DNA from: Halichoerus grypus
Taxonomy: Eukaryota > Chordata > Mammalia > Carnivora > Phocidae
Length of the DNA: 64,000 bases
Reading direction: 5' to 3'
NCBI RefSeq assembly: GCF_964656455.1
Contig: NC_135720.1
Span: 56,694,598-56,758,597 of the forward strand
Part shown: one piece after another, positions 11,880 through 23,779 of the stretch
Layout: each line of letters begins with the position of its first letter
Position numbering within the stretch: position 1 is the stretch's first letter
Made by a program: the position numbers and the translations under genes
The notes under the pieces: generated by a model
Databases searched by the model: none
Seen by the model: only the letters and a program-made list of their open reading frames with translations
Told to the model about the DNA's origin: nothing

Positions 11880-12180
11880 ATACACTACCCCTTTGAATCT
11901 GCGCAGGCTTGTGGCTGCATAAGAAAGTAGAAATAATGCTGTTTAACTCCTGAGGCTAGGTCATTAAAAAAAACAAACAAACAAAAAAAACAAACATGCC
12001 GCATCCTCCTTGCTTCCTGCAACACTATAGAGTTCTGAGCCTTAATGGAAGAAGTCTGACTAACCTGAGACTGCCGTGCTGTGAGGAAGCCCAAGTCACA
12101 TGGAAAATGGGAGTCAAGTGCTTGCTTCTTCCCTGTCCAGACACCAGATATGTGACAGACATCTAGACAGTTCAAGCTTC
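11880..12180 (+). repeat. Old LTR-like interspersed repeat fragment
   Basis: 'taatgctgtttaactcctga', 'gtgctgtgaggaagcccaag' and 'cagacaccagatatgtgaca' belong to a common old mammalian repeat whose name I cannot assign from memory. It is interrupted by an A/CAAA-rich run at about 11967-11995. Confidence 0.4.
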
Positions 12181-12415
12181 AAGTTGTTTGAGTCACTCTC
12201 AGTCATTAACATTTTCTCAGGTTCCCAATTTTAGAGTCATTCTTCTGTTTCTTTCTGAACTTCTGATCTACAACACATGGAGGCATTGTAAAATGTTGTT
12301 TGTTTTGTTTTGTTTAATGCCAATAATTTTTATAATGGTTTTTATGTAGCATTGCATAGCTGGAACCAAAGTTATTTCACTTTTGAAAAAAAAACTCGTT
12401 TTTAAAAAATGTGGT

Positions 12416-12478
12416 CAGATCTCAACATGAATCGCTTCTCGGCCTTTTGGCTAAGATCAAGTGCAGATCTCAACATGA
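12416..12478 (+). pseudogene. U2 snRNA 5'-end retro-insertion (33 nt) with 15-bp TSD
   Basis: Bases 12431-12463 are identical to the first 33 nt of vertebrate U2 snRNA, from the 5' terminal 'atcgcttctc' through the branch-site-interacting region's upstream part 'ctaagatcaagtg'. They are flanked by perfect copies of 'cagatctcaacatga' at 12416-12430 and 12464-12478. There is no poly(A). The fragment begins at the exact RNA 5' end and is cut at the 3' side, as known for truncated snRNA pseudogenes thought to arise by reverse transcription of the RNA's own 5' part. It cannot be a functional U2 gene: it lacks the Sm site, the 3' stem-loops and a proximal sequence element. Confidence 0.93.
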
Positions 12479-12479
12479 G

Positions 12480-13800
12480 ATCTATGTTGTCAACAATTTT
12501 TCAAGTGCTTTATATAGTAGTAACTATAGGGATTATGTTGTACAGCAGATCTCTAGGACTTACTCATCTGTCATAACTGAAACTTATAACCATTGATTAG
12601 CAACTTCCCATTTCCCCTTCTCCCAGCCCCTAGAAACCACTATTCTACTCTCTTTTTATATGCAATGCAATATTTGTACCTCTGTAACTGGTTTAATTCA
12701 CTGAGTATATTGTCCTCAAGTTCATCCATGTTGTTGCAGATAGCAGAATTTTCTTCTTTTTTAAGACTGAGTAAAATTTCATTGTCTGTATATACCACAT
12801 TTTCCTTATCCCTTGAACTGCTGATGGGCACTGAGGTTGTTTCCATAACTTGGCTATTGTAAATAATGTTGAAATGAACATGAGCATGTACATCTCTCTT
12901 TGAGATCCAGATTTCAATTCTTTTGGATATATCCCCAGAAATGGGATTGCTGGTTCATAAGGTAATTTTATTTTTAATTGTTAAGAATCCTCCATACTAT
13001 TTTTCATAGCAATTGTACCATTTTGCATTCCCACCACCAATGTAGAAGTATGCCCATTTTTCCACACCCTTGCCAACATCTATTTTTTTTTGATGATAGC
13101 TATCCTAGCAGATGTGAGATGATATCTCACTGTAGTTTTGATATCCATTTTTTTGATGATTAGTGATATTGAACATCTTTTTATATACTTGTGGAACATC
13201 TATAGATCTTCTCTGGAAAAATGTCTACCCAAGTCCTTTGCCCACTTTTTAATTGGGCTATTCCTTTTTTGCTATTATGTTTTAGTTCCTTATATATTTT
13301 GGATATTAAACCCTTATTTTCACCCATTCAGTAGATTGCTTTTCACTCTGTATCCTTTGCTGTGAAGAACCTTTTTAGTTTGAAGTAGTTCCACTTACTT
13401 ACTTTTGCTTCTGTTGTTTGTGCTTTTGATATTATAGCAAAGAAATCACTTTCTAGACCAATGTTATGAAGCTTTTCCCTTAGATTGTCTTCTAAGGAGT
13501 TTTACAGTTTCAGATCTTATTTATTTTTTTTTTTTTAAGATTTTATTTACTTATTTGACAGAGAGAAGGAGCAAGTGAATGAGAGAGTATGAGCAGTGGG
13601 GAGGAGCCCAATGTGGGACTCAATCCCAGGATCCTAGGATCATGACCTGAGCCAAAGGCAGACACTTAACCGACTGAGCCACCTAGGTGCCCCCAGATCT
13701 TATGTTTTAATCTTTAATCCATTTTAACTTAACTTTTGTGTATGGTGTAAAGTAAGAGTCCAACTTCATTCTTTTGCATGAGGATATTCAGTCACACATA
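12480..13800 (-). mobile_element. Old L1, antisense 3' half (3' UTR to ORF2)
   Basis: On the minus strand the order runs from ORF2 ('...tcaaaatggattaaagatta', 'aatgggcaaagg', 'ttggtgggaatgcaaaatgg', 'caataagtggat'-like text) to a 3' UTR near 12480-12640. Residues similar to L1 ORF2 C-terminus are visible in the minus-strand frames at 12693-12917 (STLFTIAKLWKQPQCPSAVQ, WYIQTMKFYSVL). It is interrupted by the SINE at 13521-13693. Many stops and indels indicate an old copy. Confidence 0.85.
13511..13703 (-). mobile_element. CAN-SINE, reverse orientation, inside old L1
   Basis: The body at 13521-13693 has a T-run, 'aagattttatttacttatttg', 'catgacctgagccaaaggcag' and 'ccgactgagccacctaggtg'. The TSD 'cagatcttat' is at 13511-13520 and 13694-13703. 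Confidence 0.94.
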
Positions 13801-14070
13801 AGATGCTCCACCCACATCAGCAGACTACACATTTTTCTCAAGCATACACAGAACATCATCCAGGATAGATCACATGTTATGTCACAAAACAAGTTTTAAC
13901 ATATTTAAGAAAACTAAAACCATACCGAGTATCTTTCCAACTATACTGGAATGAAACTAGAAATCAATAACTCAAAACTGGAAAATTAACAATTCATTTT
14001 TAAATGATCAAACACACACTAAAATATACACCATAAAAAGTATTAATTTGACATTACATTTTTAAGGAGA
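13801..14070 (+). mobile_element. Old L1 ORF2 fragment, sense orientation
   Basis: 'atcaggatagatcacatg'-type text ('catccaggatagatcacatg', 'atgaaactagaaatcaataac') matches the L1 endonuclease-domain end, around the conserved R-DH and SDH region. It is directly joined to antisense L1 at about 13800, so this may be a 5' inversion of that element or a separate insertion. Confidence 0.6.
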
Positions 14071-17000
14071 CAAGATTTTTCCATCAAACATTTTTCTAAA
14101 GAAATATTTAAAATTTCTCTTATCCCTCTTCTTTTTCTTTCAATCTCTGTAAAATAAGTCATGTGGAAACAAAACCAACCTCACCCGGAAAATCCAGCAC
14201 CTGGGATTTCCTAAAGGGCTTCTTTAGATATAAACTTATGCATCTGTTCTGCTCTCCTGGTTTTATTCCTATCTTACTTGTGATTTATTCATAACTCTTT
14301 GGATTGATATTCTCTCATTTTCCTCATAATATTAGAGTGCCTCGCAGAGCAGACCTTGGGCTTTTCTATTTTTTATTCCAATTTGAGTACAAGAAAGCCA
14401 TGAGTCCCCACAAATTATAAAATTAGTGAAGAATATAATGCTTAAAGAAGAATGTATATTGCAATGAATAAGTCACTTGTAGCCCATCTCAATCTCCAAC
14501 CACTACCAAGTCTCCTCTTCCAATTTTGGCAAGTACAACAAGGTTTTCCTATGTTAAGTTTTCTGAAAAAAACTGGATATATTTACTTTCAAATTGTTCT
14601 TTACATTATTCAATAGACATAATTTTCTATATGTAAAAATTGCTTGCCTATATTGTTTTGTTATGAGTTGGAGAATAATTTTTTCATTAAAATTAGTGAA
14701 AAAATATAAAGCCATTTTTTCATTAACAACCTTTCATTTGGCATTAAGGTTTTCGGGAACAAATTAAAGTAGTTGAGGAGTAAGTGTGCTTCATGCCAAG
14801 TATGTATAAGTATTAAGTGCATAGATATTCATGGAAAGCTAAAAGCTTGAGCCAAAATGTATATAGGCGGTAAAATGCAAGCCTTATTTGGCCTTAGTAA
14901 CTTAGTAACTAACATAGCTATAGCACAGAAGTCCTGTAATATAATGATGAATATAAAGTAATATAGCTGCTACAATTTGGACCTGTCAGAATCCTAAAGG
15001 CCAAGATAAGAAATGTGAATTTTATGTTATAATCAATTGTTATCATAAGGTTGGAACATAGAAGGATGTTTTAAAAAGTTTACAATGCTTTCAAAATTTA
15101 GCAGATATCGAGTATGAGTTAGAATCGGCCATATATTATTATTTTTAATTCAGAAATATTTTTCCATAGTGTATTTTCCTTTTTCCTGTTTTCATACTAT
15201 TTATTGATTTTTTTTACAAATTATCTAATTATATATATATATATATTTCAATTGTTTATGTTTTAGAAATGTTTTGCCTATTTATCTTGCTGCAGTCCTC
15301 AATTTTAGTCTTCCAAATAAAATAGTAAATCTGAAACTTCAGTGGAAGAACTTTTTCTCTCTTCATCTCAAATGTAATTAAATAGTTTTATTTTCAGCAG
15401 GGGCTCAAGTTAAATGTTCTTCCACACAATTGACAAAGCAAGTGTGGTGCCTACTTCTCATTCCTTCAAAGAATCTGCTAAATTACCCTTAGCATCTCTT
15501 TGTTTAACTACATTCTCATGTATCCTATAGAGTTTATTTTCAAGGATCATTTGACAAGAAGTATTCTTCAATGTTTTGCTTGCTGCTCTTTTAGTAGTGT
15601 CAATCTTGAACTCCCACTGCCCTACAAATTGTATTTCTTCAGGCAAAGTGACTTTTTAAACTAATTCTCTCTTACAAAGGAATGATTCAGGTAAGCAAAG
15701 ACAACATATAGAACAATACACTAGGTCATTAATATACAGTGATTAATCAACTATAAATTTGTATGTATTTTAGAGAAATATATATATTGATAAGAACAAA
15801 AGTATATTTGGAGATATTTGACAACTGAGACATGACATTGAGACTAAATTCCTAAACAAATATATATTAAAACTGATGAATTGCGTCTTTTTTTTCTAGT
15901 GTATTTTAGAAACTTTACAATTTATATAAGTTGTACCTTTCAAAATATTAATATTATTATATTGATAATAATCTTAAAAAACAGCATTTTAAAAGAATGC
16001 CATCACACCACCAAATGGAATGCTTAAGAAGATTTTCAGTACACAAAGACAGTAGAGATTAATAGAAAGTCTAATTCAAACGTCTTTCATATTACATGCT
16101 AAGTCAGAGGACTAGTAAATCAGTACTCAAATTTAGATTTTTTGTTCTTTGTGATTTTTCTGATTGAAAGCCAGGAACAGATTTCAATTATTGAACTTTT
16201 GCTTCTTTTTATGTTCTTTAAGTCACCAAAAAAACTTTCTTAAATAAATTGGGCACCCTTAAATTATAGTGTTGGATAATAACTGTTACCATTAAAAATT
16301 GATAATAACAATAATAGTCTAGTTAATGACACATCACTGTCTTTTGTCTGATAATATATGAATACTGAACAATATAATATTTGTGGAAATTAATGGTAGC
16401 TGATGTAACAAGGAAGTCTCAGAAACAAACAAACAAAATTCTTGTTCACATCACAGACTCTTGCAGTCCAAGAAGCACTCCTAGATGATTCTCTTCTAAT
16501 AGGGGTTTCAGGGCTCTGGTTCTTCCCATCATGTTACTCCAGCATGTAGGAATCTTTGGCTTCCAACCACAAGTGTGGAAGAATGAGCAGAATCTAAGGT
16601 TAGGTCTTCAGAGGATGGATATCATGATCACACTTAAATACAAGGGGGCTAGGAAATGTAATGTTCTTTTATGCACATGGAAAAAGGAGTGGTTTGGTGA
16701 AAACATTGTCTCTTCTACAAAATATATCCTATTGTTAATGCTCTTCAGACGTTTTGTGGCAGGGAATATGTGAGCTCATTTTATGTATCTTCACTGCACT
16801 TTTAATGTTTATTTATTTATACATAAACCGAACTATCTGTTTGTGCAGACTCATATAAACCAACAATATCAGTTTGGATGGGAATCCCTTCCAGGAATAC
16901 AGAACAGAGAGCTCAAGATCAGGTTATGTGATAGAAAAAGTAAGACCTAAGTAAGAAGTGGTTCAAAAGGCAAGACTGGTTTAGGAGCAGAGATAAAGAG

Positions 17001-18077
17001 ATAGTAATATTCTACAGAACATACCAGTAAAGACAGTCTTAACTGAAGGTCCTTGCTGTGGCTCTGAAAAATTGAAGTCATTTTGAAGAGAAAATTGCAA
17101 ACTAAAAGAAAAGGACGCACTATGTAATTAGTCGGAAGGCTATGTAAAAATAGAAAATTAAGTGATACCTTATTCTGGAAGAATTCCCCTGTTGGAAATA
17201 AATAACATAAGGGAACATATTTTAAAACCCTAATAATAATAAGTAGCATTATATACAATATCTATGATTTTACGGAAATCTCCAATTATAGTTGTGTATA
17301 ATAAATCCAGGAAAAGAGAGAAATGTATACAAAATACAGAAAACTAAGCAAATGGGCAAAGGGACCAATATTGAACAGGAGCACAATCTGCAAATACTTA
17401 GAGACATTTCAAATATTGCTTAGTAGAGAATGGTCTTTGGTAGTTGTTAATTTTTTATAAGCAGATAGTAACAGTGATAATTGGTAGAGAAGGATAAGGA
17501 GGAAACAGCTTTGATTTATGTAGAAATGTTCAATAATGAAACAATTGCCTAGTCACATTCTGGTAGTTTTTGGTAGCTAATATTTTTGATGCTGTATCTG
17601 TGTCTTAATGAAATTCTTAACAAAAAAATTAGAGGCAAGCAGGGCAACTAGAATATTTATTCTGTGGGGAAATGAAGACCAAATGTCTTTATTTAGATGG
17701 AAGGCATGTGTCAGTCCTGCTAGCCAAAGCCAGATAATTTATTAGGGTTTGTTTATCCATGAAACAAACAACTCAGACTAGAGGAAATATAACTTATTTG
17801 AAGCTTCCTACCTGAGGAAAAAAATAGACCCAAACACAGGGTTGCAGGAAGGACCTGGACTGAGTGACTGTAATGTGTCCAATCACATAATATGGTACAT
17901 TCCTAACCCACCAATGGAAGACTTGATTCTGCTTTTGGAACTTGGGCTGTTCAGATGGATGTTACTGTAAAATAAGTAGTGATGGTGAGGTGAGTGGAGA
18001 AGAAAAAACAGGAAACAGTGAAAATGAATCAACTAGCCAATACCTGAAAGTCTCTGAGGAGAGCTGATGCAAACATG

Positions 18078-18078
<1 letters not shown>
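14071..18078. other. AT-rich intergenic, no gene seen
   Basis: There is a short (AT)n at 15230-15247 and several short chance frames (for example at 15458-15646, 16531-16773 and 16947-17258). No family similarity or TSD-flanked element was identified. Confidence 0.5.

Positions 18079-18141
<63 letters not shown>
18079..18141. repeat. Compound (TG)n(TA)n microsatellite
   Basis: An uninterrupted TG run at about 18079-18102 passes directly into a TA run at about 18103-18141. It is long enough to be length-polymorphic and prone to assembly error. Confidence 0.97.
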
Positions 18142-18144
<3 letters not shown>

Positions 18145-19564
18145 GAATGAATTCAGAAAAACAATAATAACAGAGTTAACTTGAAATTTTCAAAGAAGTA
18201 GAGGATGTGAACTCTGAAATGAATGAAAATTATGAAACAATAACAAGCAGATATAGAATAAGAAGGGAACTGAAAAAGAGCTTATTTGAAGCCCTACAAA
18301 TAATAAAACATTTATAATCATTGGGATAAAAATGCTCTGAGAAGCATAAACTGCAGACTTGACATGGCCAAAGACAATTGGGAATTCACCCAAAACTCAA
18401 CTGAAGAAGAACATTGGATGAAAAATAAAAAAGCTACAAGGTTGAAAAAACTGATGGTTTACTATGAAGAAATAAATTTGGCTGATAGTAACTCTGAGCA
18501 ACATAATAGACCTGAGGATACAATGGGGTAATAGCCACAAATCATGTAGAAATAATAGTCACCTTAGGTTTCTATACCTACCTGCACTATAAGTCAGTAG
18601 TGAGGGTAAATTAAATACATTTTTCAGAAATATACACTAATATATTATTAATTGTTTGCTGAAACTACTACCAAAATATAAAATTCAGGATTAAAAAAAA
18701 AAAAAGAAGTGAACCTAGCAGGAGCAGGGAAAAATCAGGACACATAATGATGGGGCAAACTCTACAGGTATGTGCAATTCAAAGTTGATAATAAAAATTA
18801 TTTTCTTTAGAAATATTCTGAAATTAAACTTCTAAAAAATATGCAAAGTATTTTGGGAGAATGGAGCAGATATTTATTGGGTATAATATGGTAAACCCCT
18901 TTTTTATTGTTGGGGAAGAAGATTGAGATGCTGAATAACTTACAGTTGCTAGAAAAAATATAAACATGTCCATTAATAATATGAGTGCATTTTATACCAA
19001 ATAAAAATCAATACATTTCAAATTAGCCCATAAAAATAAGAATATGAAAATAACAGAAGCAAATAAAAATAGTTTTCTATGGATACTACACTCTGAAGAA
19101 TCAGGATATCTACTCTGATTCAATGATAAATGTAAGGAGCTATCTCTACCCTTAAAGCTCTCCACTGCTTTCTCAGGAAGGCTCTATAAATGAAAATTCC
19201 TGGTTAGAGCACCTAGAATACTGGAAAAGAAAGGGATCAGGGAGATAAAGGAAACAGTAATTTCCTGGATGCCTCCTGAGACTAAGTGCATAGAAGCTAA
19301 AAATATAACTGGTAAGAGGAAATAGACATTCTGAACCAGCCCCTACAATCTGGATGCATTTAGGATGTGCCAGTTAGATTGTTCTAGTCTCAAAGGTAGA
19401 ATCTTAATTGATTTGAAATATATTTTATTTTCTAATATATAAGATTCGAATGCTTTAAATTTCCTCCAAAGCACTGCTTTGTTCTTTCATTCTTCTCCTT
19501 TTGGGACTCTAATACATGTATGACACTTTGATAATGTCCTATAGCTTTTTTTTTCTCTCTCCCA
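18142..19564. other. AT-rich intergenic, nothing recognised
   Basis: No gene or clear repeat was seen; an A-run lies near 18692-18704. Confidence 0.5.
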
Positions 19565-19760
19565 TTTTTTAAAATTGTGGTAAATACATGTAATATGAAA
19601 TTTACCATATTGACTATTTTAAATGTACAGTTCAGTGGTATTAAATACATTCACAATGTTGTGCAACCATCATCACCACCCAACTCCATAAATTTTTTAA
19701 TCTTATAACACTGAAACTTTATAACCATTTACAGTAACTCCCATTCCCTCCCAGCATCTG
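19565..19760 (-). mobile_element. Old L1 3' end, antisense
   Basis: 'aattgtggtaaatacatgta', 'gtacagttcagtggtatta' and 'cacaatgttgtgcaaccatc' follow the antisense 3' UTR of old mammalian L1 (L1M type). Confidence 0.75.
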
Positions 19761-19769
19761 TGACTATAA

Positions 19770-20360
19770 ATGTTCCCCTTAACACCACTTTTGTTGCACT
19801 GCATAAATTTTTGGTATGTTCTAGTTTCTTGTTTTCATTTATTACTCAATATTTTCTAATTTCCCAGGTGATTTCTTTGATCCACTGGATGTTTAAGAGT
19901 GTGTTGTTTAATTTACAGCATTTGTGGATTTTTCAGTTTTACTTCTGTCACTGATTTCTAACTTTATCCTGTTGTGGTCAGAAAATATACTTTGTATGAT
20001 ATTTACCTTTTTAATCTATTGAGACTAATTTGCAGCCTTAACATATGACCTTTCCTGGAAAATATTCCATGTGCATTTGAGAAGAATGTGTATGCTATTG
20101 TTTGGGGGTAAAGTGTTCTATATATGTCTGCTAGATAATTTACTGTGTTATTTAAGTTCTCTACTCCCTCATCTTCTCTCTGGTTATTCTGTCCATTTTT
20201 GAGAAGGATACTGAAATCTCCAACTATTATTTTAAAACTTTCTATTTCTCCCTGCAATTCTCTCAGTTTTTGCTTCATATATTTTGATCATTTGCCATTA
20301 GGTACATAAATGTTTATAATGGTTATATCTTCTCGCTGTATTGAAAGATTTTTCTGTCCC
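19770..20360 (-). mobile_element. Old L1 ORF2 endonuclease remnant, antisense
   Basis: The minus-strand frame at 20003-20278 reads like the ORF2p endonuclease domain: IIVGDFSILL (GDFN motif with N changed to S), then TLYPQTIAYTFFSNAHG, and a decayed R-GHML at the R-DH site. Downstream on the minus strand (19770-20000) the ORF is broken but still recognisable as L1. The catalytic Asn change and the stops make it inert. Confidence 0.8.
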
Positions 20361-20582
20361 TCCCCAGTGGTAGCAGAGCCAGACTTTCTTTTGGGGCAGA
20401 AACCGGGCTCAAGAATATTTCATGTGTCTCCAAAAGTGGCTAATGGCCATTGCTTCTACTCCTTTCTCCAGTTGCAGTGTATCTTTGTCTGGATCCTGAG
20501 GAGAGGAGAGTTTCATACTTCACTCTTTGATTCAAATAGGATTTTTAAAAAATTTTCCTACCCTGACCCTAATCTTTCTCTT

Positions 20583-20746
20583 AAAAGTACCTGATGGAGG
20601 GGTGACTGGGTGGTCGGTCCGTTAAGCAGCCAATTCTTGATCTCAGCTCAGGTCTTGATCTCGGGGCATACGTTCAAGTCCCACGTGGGGCTCCACTCTG
20701 GGCGTGGAACTTACTTAAAAAAAAAAAAAAAAAGTACCTGATGGAG
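20583..20746 (+). mobile_element. Short CAN-SINE variant without pyrimidine tract, 17-bp TSD
   Basis: The body at about 20600-20729 has a tRNA-like head ('ggtgactgggtggtcggtcc'), 'cagctcaggtcttgatctcg', then 'ctccactctgggcgtggaac', 'ttactt' and a pure A-tail. It lacks the CT-rich block and AATAAA repeats of the other copies. The TSD 'aaaagtacctgatggag' is at 20583-20599 and 20730-20746. Confidence 0.92.
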
Positions 20747-22429
20747 ACCTACTGGAAAAAGCTTGAAATTGAGTGCACATTCTTCTTGTGTGGGGGGCCC
20801 TAGTTATTCAAAACTGACATAATTATCCATAGTCCGTCCTTAAGAATTCATTAAAAATTTAGCTTATTTAGTCTTACATGTTTATATGGTGGCTGTCATT
20901 TCCTCTCATGCCATACCCAAAGTAAAAGTTTGTGTTTCCTGTCTCTCCTTGAAGGAGCTTGTCATTTTTGAGAAATTATGGTTGCTTCATAACCTGAGTG
21001 TTGTAATGGGCTCAAGAGACAGTTTGATTTTTTTTTAGATCATCAGGCTCTTACCTGTTGTTTGATTGGGAACAAGGTTCTCATGTGGCTTTCTACACCA
21101 TAAGAAAAAGCAAAGCTACTTATTTTTTTTCTAATTAAGTGAATAACAAAGGTGATTGACTATTGGAGAAAAGACTTAAACTGCAAGATGAATAGTTATG
21201 AATGAGAAGGATCTGGAAGTTATAGTGTGCTATCCCACATTGGCTGCTTTAGGGTCAACAGACAGTGCAAAATAGACATGACTTTCTTTATACTCTTCTG
21301 TTTCCTTTTTAATGACACTAAAGACATACTTAGGAAGCAAAGACAAAAAGGACTTTCTCCTCCCACAGCCTCAGGGAGAATCAATTTCAATAAGGGAGGG
21401 GAAAATGTAGCATTTATTTGATTTAAAGCAGAGCCTGAGGGGCTAACTTCAAGCTTAATTTGAAGCCTCAAGTGATAAAGATTTATAGGGGAACCAGGAA
21501 GGTTATGAATACGCATCCATGCTATGAGAAAGTGAGCAGATTATTTTAAAGTTTTCAGCCAGTGTCATGCTGATATTGGTCCAATGCACAGCAGGAAATT
21601 AGATAGTACATATGCATGAGACATATCCTAAATCTGAAAAGGATCAAGCTTTTATTAATTTGCTTTGGAAGATGATCCAAAAGTTGCTTTAATTTAATGG
21701 AATTAATAAAATGAGCCAGTGTTTAGAGGTAGAGGTAGAAATACGTCAAGTATTTCTGCCTAGCATTTCTGCTACTAAAAGACTTGTTATAGTCAAATAT
21801 TTACATATATATGTAAAATACTGGTATTGATTTAGAAACACAATTACTAAATTAGCAACTTTAGTAAAGAGAATAGTTTCTGTAGAAATAATTATATGGC
21901 TTCCCCATATACTCAATATGCATGCCAGGACAGGAAACTGTGACCACAAGGCTTCAATACACTAAATCTCTTACCCTAGTTAATGTTAAGTCTACCCAAT
22001 ATCCTCTAAGTGAGTCATGTAAAATGTTAGGATGGAAAGGAGGACAGATAGAGTATCTCTTCTGCTGACCTGGTGGTGGCAGGTCAGTGAAGAACAGCCA
22101 CAAAAGTGACAATAGTACTTTGAACCGGGACTAGTGGGAAGACTTAGAATCATTCTATTACAGCCTGTGATGGGCCTTAGATGAGCCTCTCCAAGGCAGC
22201 TGGATATTAGTGGGGGCCAGACCCTGCCCTAGACTTCCTGGTAGTTTCTACTATGGGTGGTACCTGTGGCATGATGGGATCTCATCATATCCTGGTTCAC
22301 CTCCATGCACAGGAATTCTTTTGGTTGTACTACTACATAGCAGTTTTAGTAGGGCTTGGGGACTTTAAACCTTAGATTTTAAAAGAGATCCTTTAGAACC
22401 CTTTAGAAAAACCATTATACCTTGTCTTT
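20747..22429. other. Intergenic, no gene seen
   Basis: The frames at 21220-21516 (minus) and 21227-21421 (plus) overlap each other and resemble no known protein. Nothing else was recognised. Confidence 0.5.
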
Positions 22430-22651
22430 AAAAAATGATTAAGAAGGGGCACCTGGGTGGCTAAGTTGGTTAAGTGACTGCCTTTGGCTCAGGTCATGAT
22501 CCTGGAGTCCCAGGATCGAGTCCCGCATCGGGCTCCCTGTTCAGCAGGGAGTCTGCTTCTCCCTCTGACCCTCCCCCCCTCATGTGCTCGCTCTCTCTCT
22601 CTCATATTCTCTCACTCTAATGAGTAAATAAAATCTTTTTAAAAAATGACC
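22430..22651 (+). mobile_element. CAN-SINE
   Basis: The body at about 22447-22636 has head 'ggggcacctgggtggctaag', 'ggctcaggtcatgatcctgg', a pyrimidine tract and tail 'gagtaaataaaatcttttt'. The TSD is imperfect, 'aaaaaatgattaagaa' before and 'aaaaaatgaccaggaa' after, so the insertion is moderately old. Confidence 0.93.
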
Positions 22652-23668
22652 AGGAAAAGATGATTATGGAGATGGAAATGAGAAATTAGTAAGTGAAGGA
22701 GACCATAAAATAATTAGGTTGCAAGAATTCTGGGAAAGTTGGAAACCAGCTGTGTCCTAAATGTAGTGACTTCCGTACAGATTTAGAAATTTGTGTGCCA
22801 TATACATGTTTCTGATGGGGTGAAAACATTTACCTTGTTTTTGTTGTTATGATACCTGAAGCGGACTAAAAATATAAATAAAAAGGCATAAGAGCCTAAA
22901 TCAGTAGCAGAAACAGTAAATTTGTCATCTCAATCAAAACCACCTCCTCCCCACAAGAACATACATAAGTATTCAACAAATAAGCGTTGGTGTGAGTTAA
23001 GAATGTGTTCCAATTCCTGAGTAACAGTTTATGAGAATTGATGGTAATATACAAGCAAAAGGAAGTTGAGGAACTGATTGGTATTAACAACCAGATTAGA
23101 TAAGTGGATGAAAATAAGAAATAAGAAAATAAATAAGAAAATAAAGTGGGGATAGAGATTTTAGGTAGGATGTTTTGATTTTTAAAAGTAATATATATGA
23201 CAATGCATCAAGATAGTTACAGAAAAATCTCCCTTAGAAGAAAGTGATTTTTTTAAAATTTTCCCACGATAACACACAATTTGAAAAAACAAATGCTGCT
23301 GAGACCAAATGAAGAAAGTAAAATCATTTTGGAACAGAATAACTAAACGCCTTGCAGTCCCTCTGGGCTATCTATGATATTACTGCCTTGAGTCTAGCTA
23401 CATACATGCTGAAGATATGGAATTGCAAACTGCACCCATATGCCAGTGACAATGTAAAACATCACAGCTTGTGTTCTGGAAGAACACAAGAAACAGTATA
23501 CCAAGCATTCACCAGTTATAGGATATAGGTAAAGAAAGCATTCAGCAAGGTTTATTAAAACAACTAGAGTATCTTAATTGATGTTCCAAAGAAAGAATCA
23601 TCTTCAACTACACTGAGAAGTAGTTCATGTTGATGCATCAAACATCATGTCTTTGCATCTGGTGTTTT
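22652..23668. other. AT-rich intergenic, nothing recognised
   Basis: No supported feature. Confidence 0.5.
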
Positions 23669-23779
23669 TAAGACTTAGATTCTTTTTTTTTTTATGTTAT
23701 GTTAATCACCATACATTACATCATTAGTTTTTGATGTAGTGTTCCATGATTCATTGTTTGTGTAAGACTTAGATTCTTT
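23669..23779 (-). mobile_element. Minimal L1 tail insertion (77 bp) with 17-bp TSD
   Basis: Bases 23686-23762 are only the last part of a type B L1 3' UTR plus poly(A), in reverse orientation (T-run, 'atgttatgttaatcaccata', 'ttagtttttgatgtagtg', 'ttccatgattcattgtttgt'). The perfect TSD 'taagacttagattcttt' is at 23669-23685 and 23763-23779. Confidence 0.95.

Noticed and set aside
12431..12463. Functional U2 snRNA gene
   Set aside because: Only the first 33 nt are present, with TSDs and no Sm site, 3' stem-loops or promoter.
20003..20278. Minus-strand 91-codon frame as a host gene
   Set aside because: It is the decayed endonuclease part of an L1 ORF2 (IIVGDFS, YTFFSNAHG).
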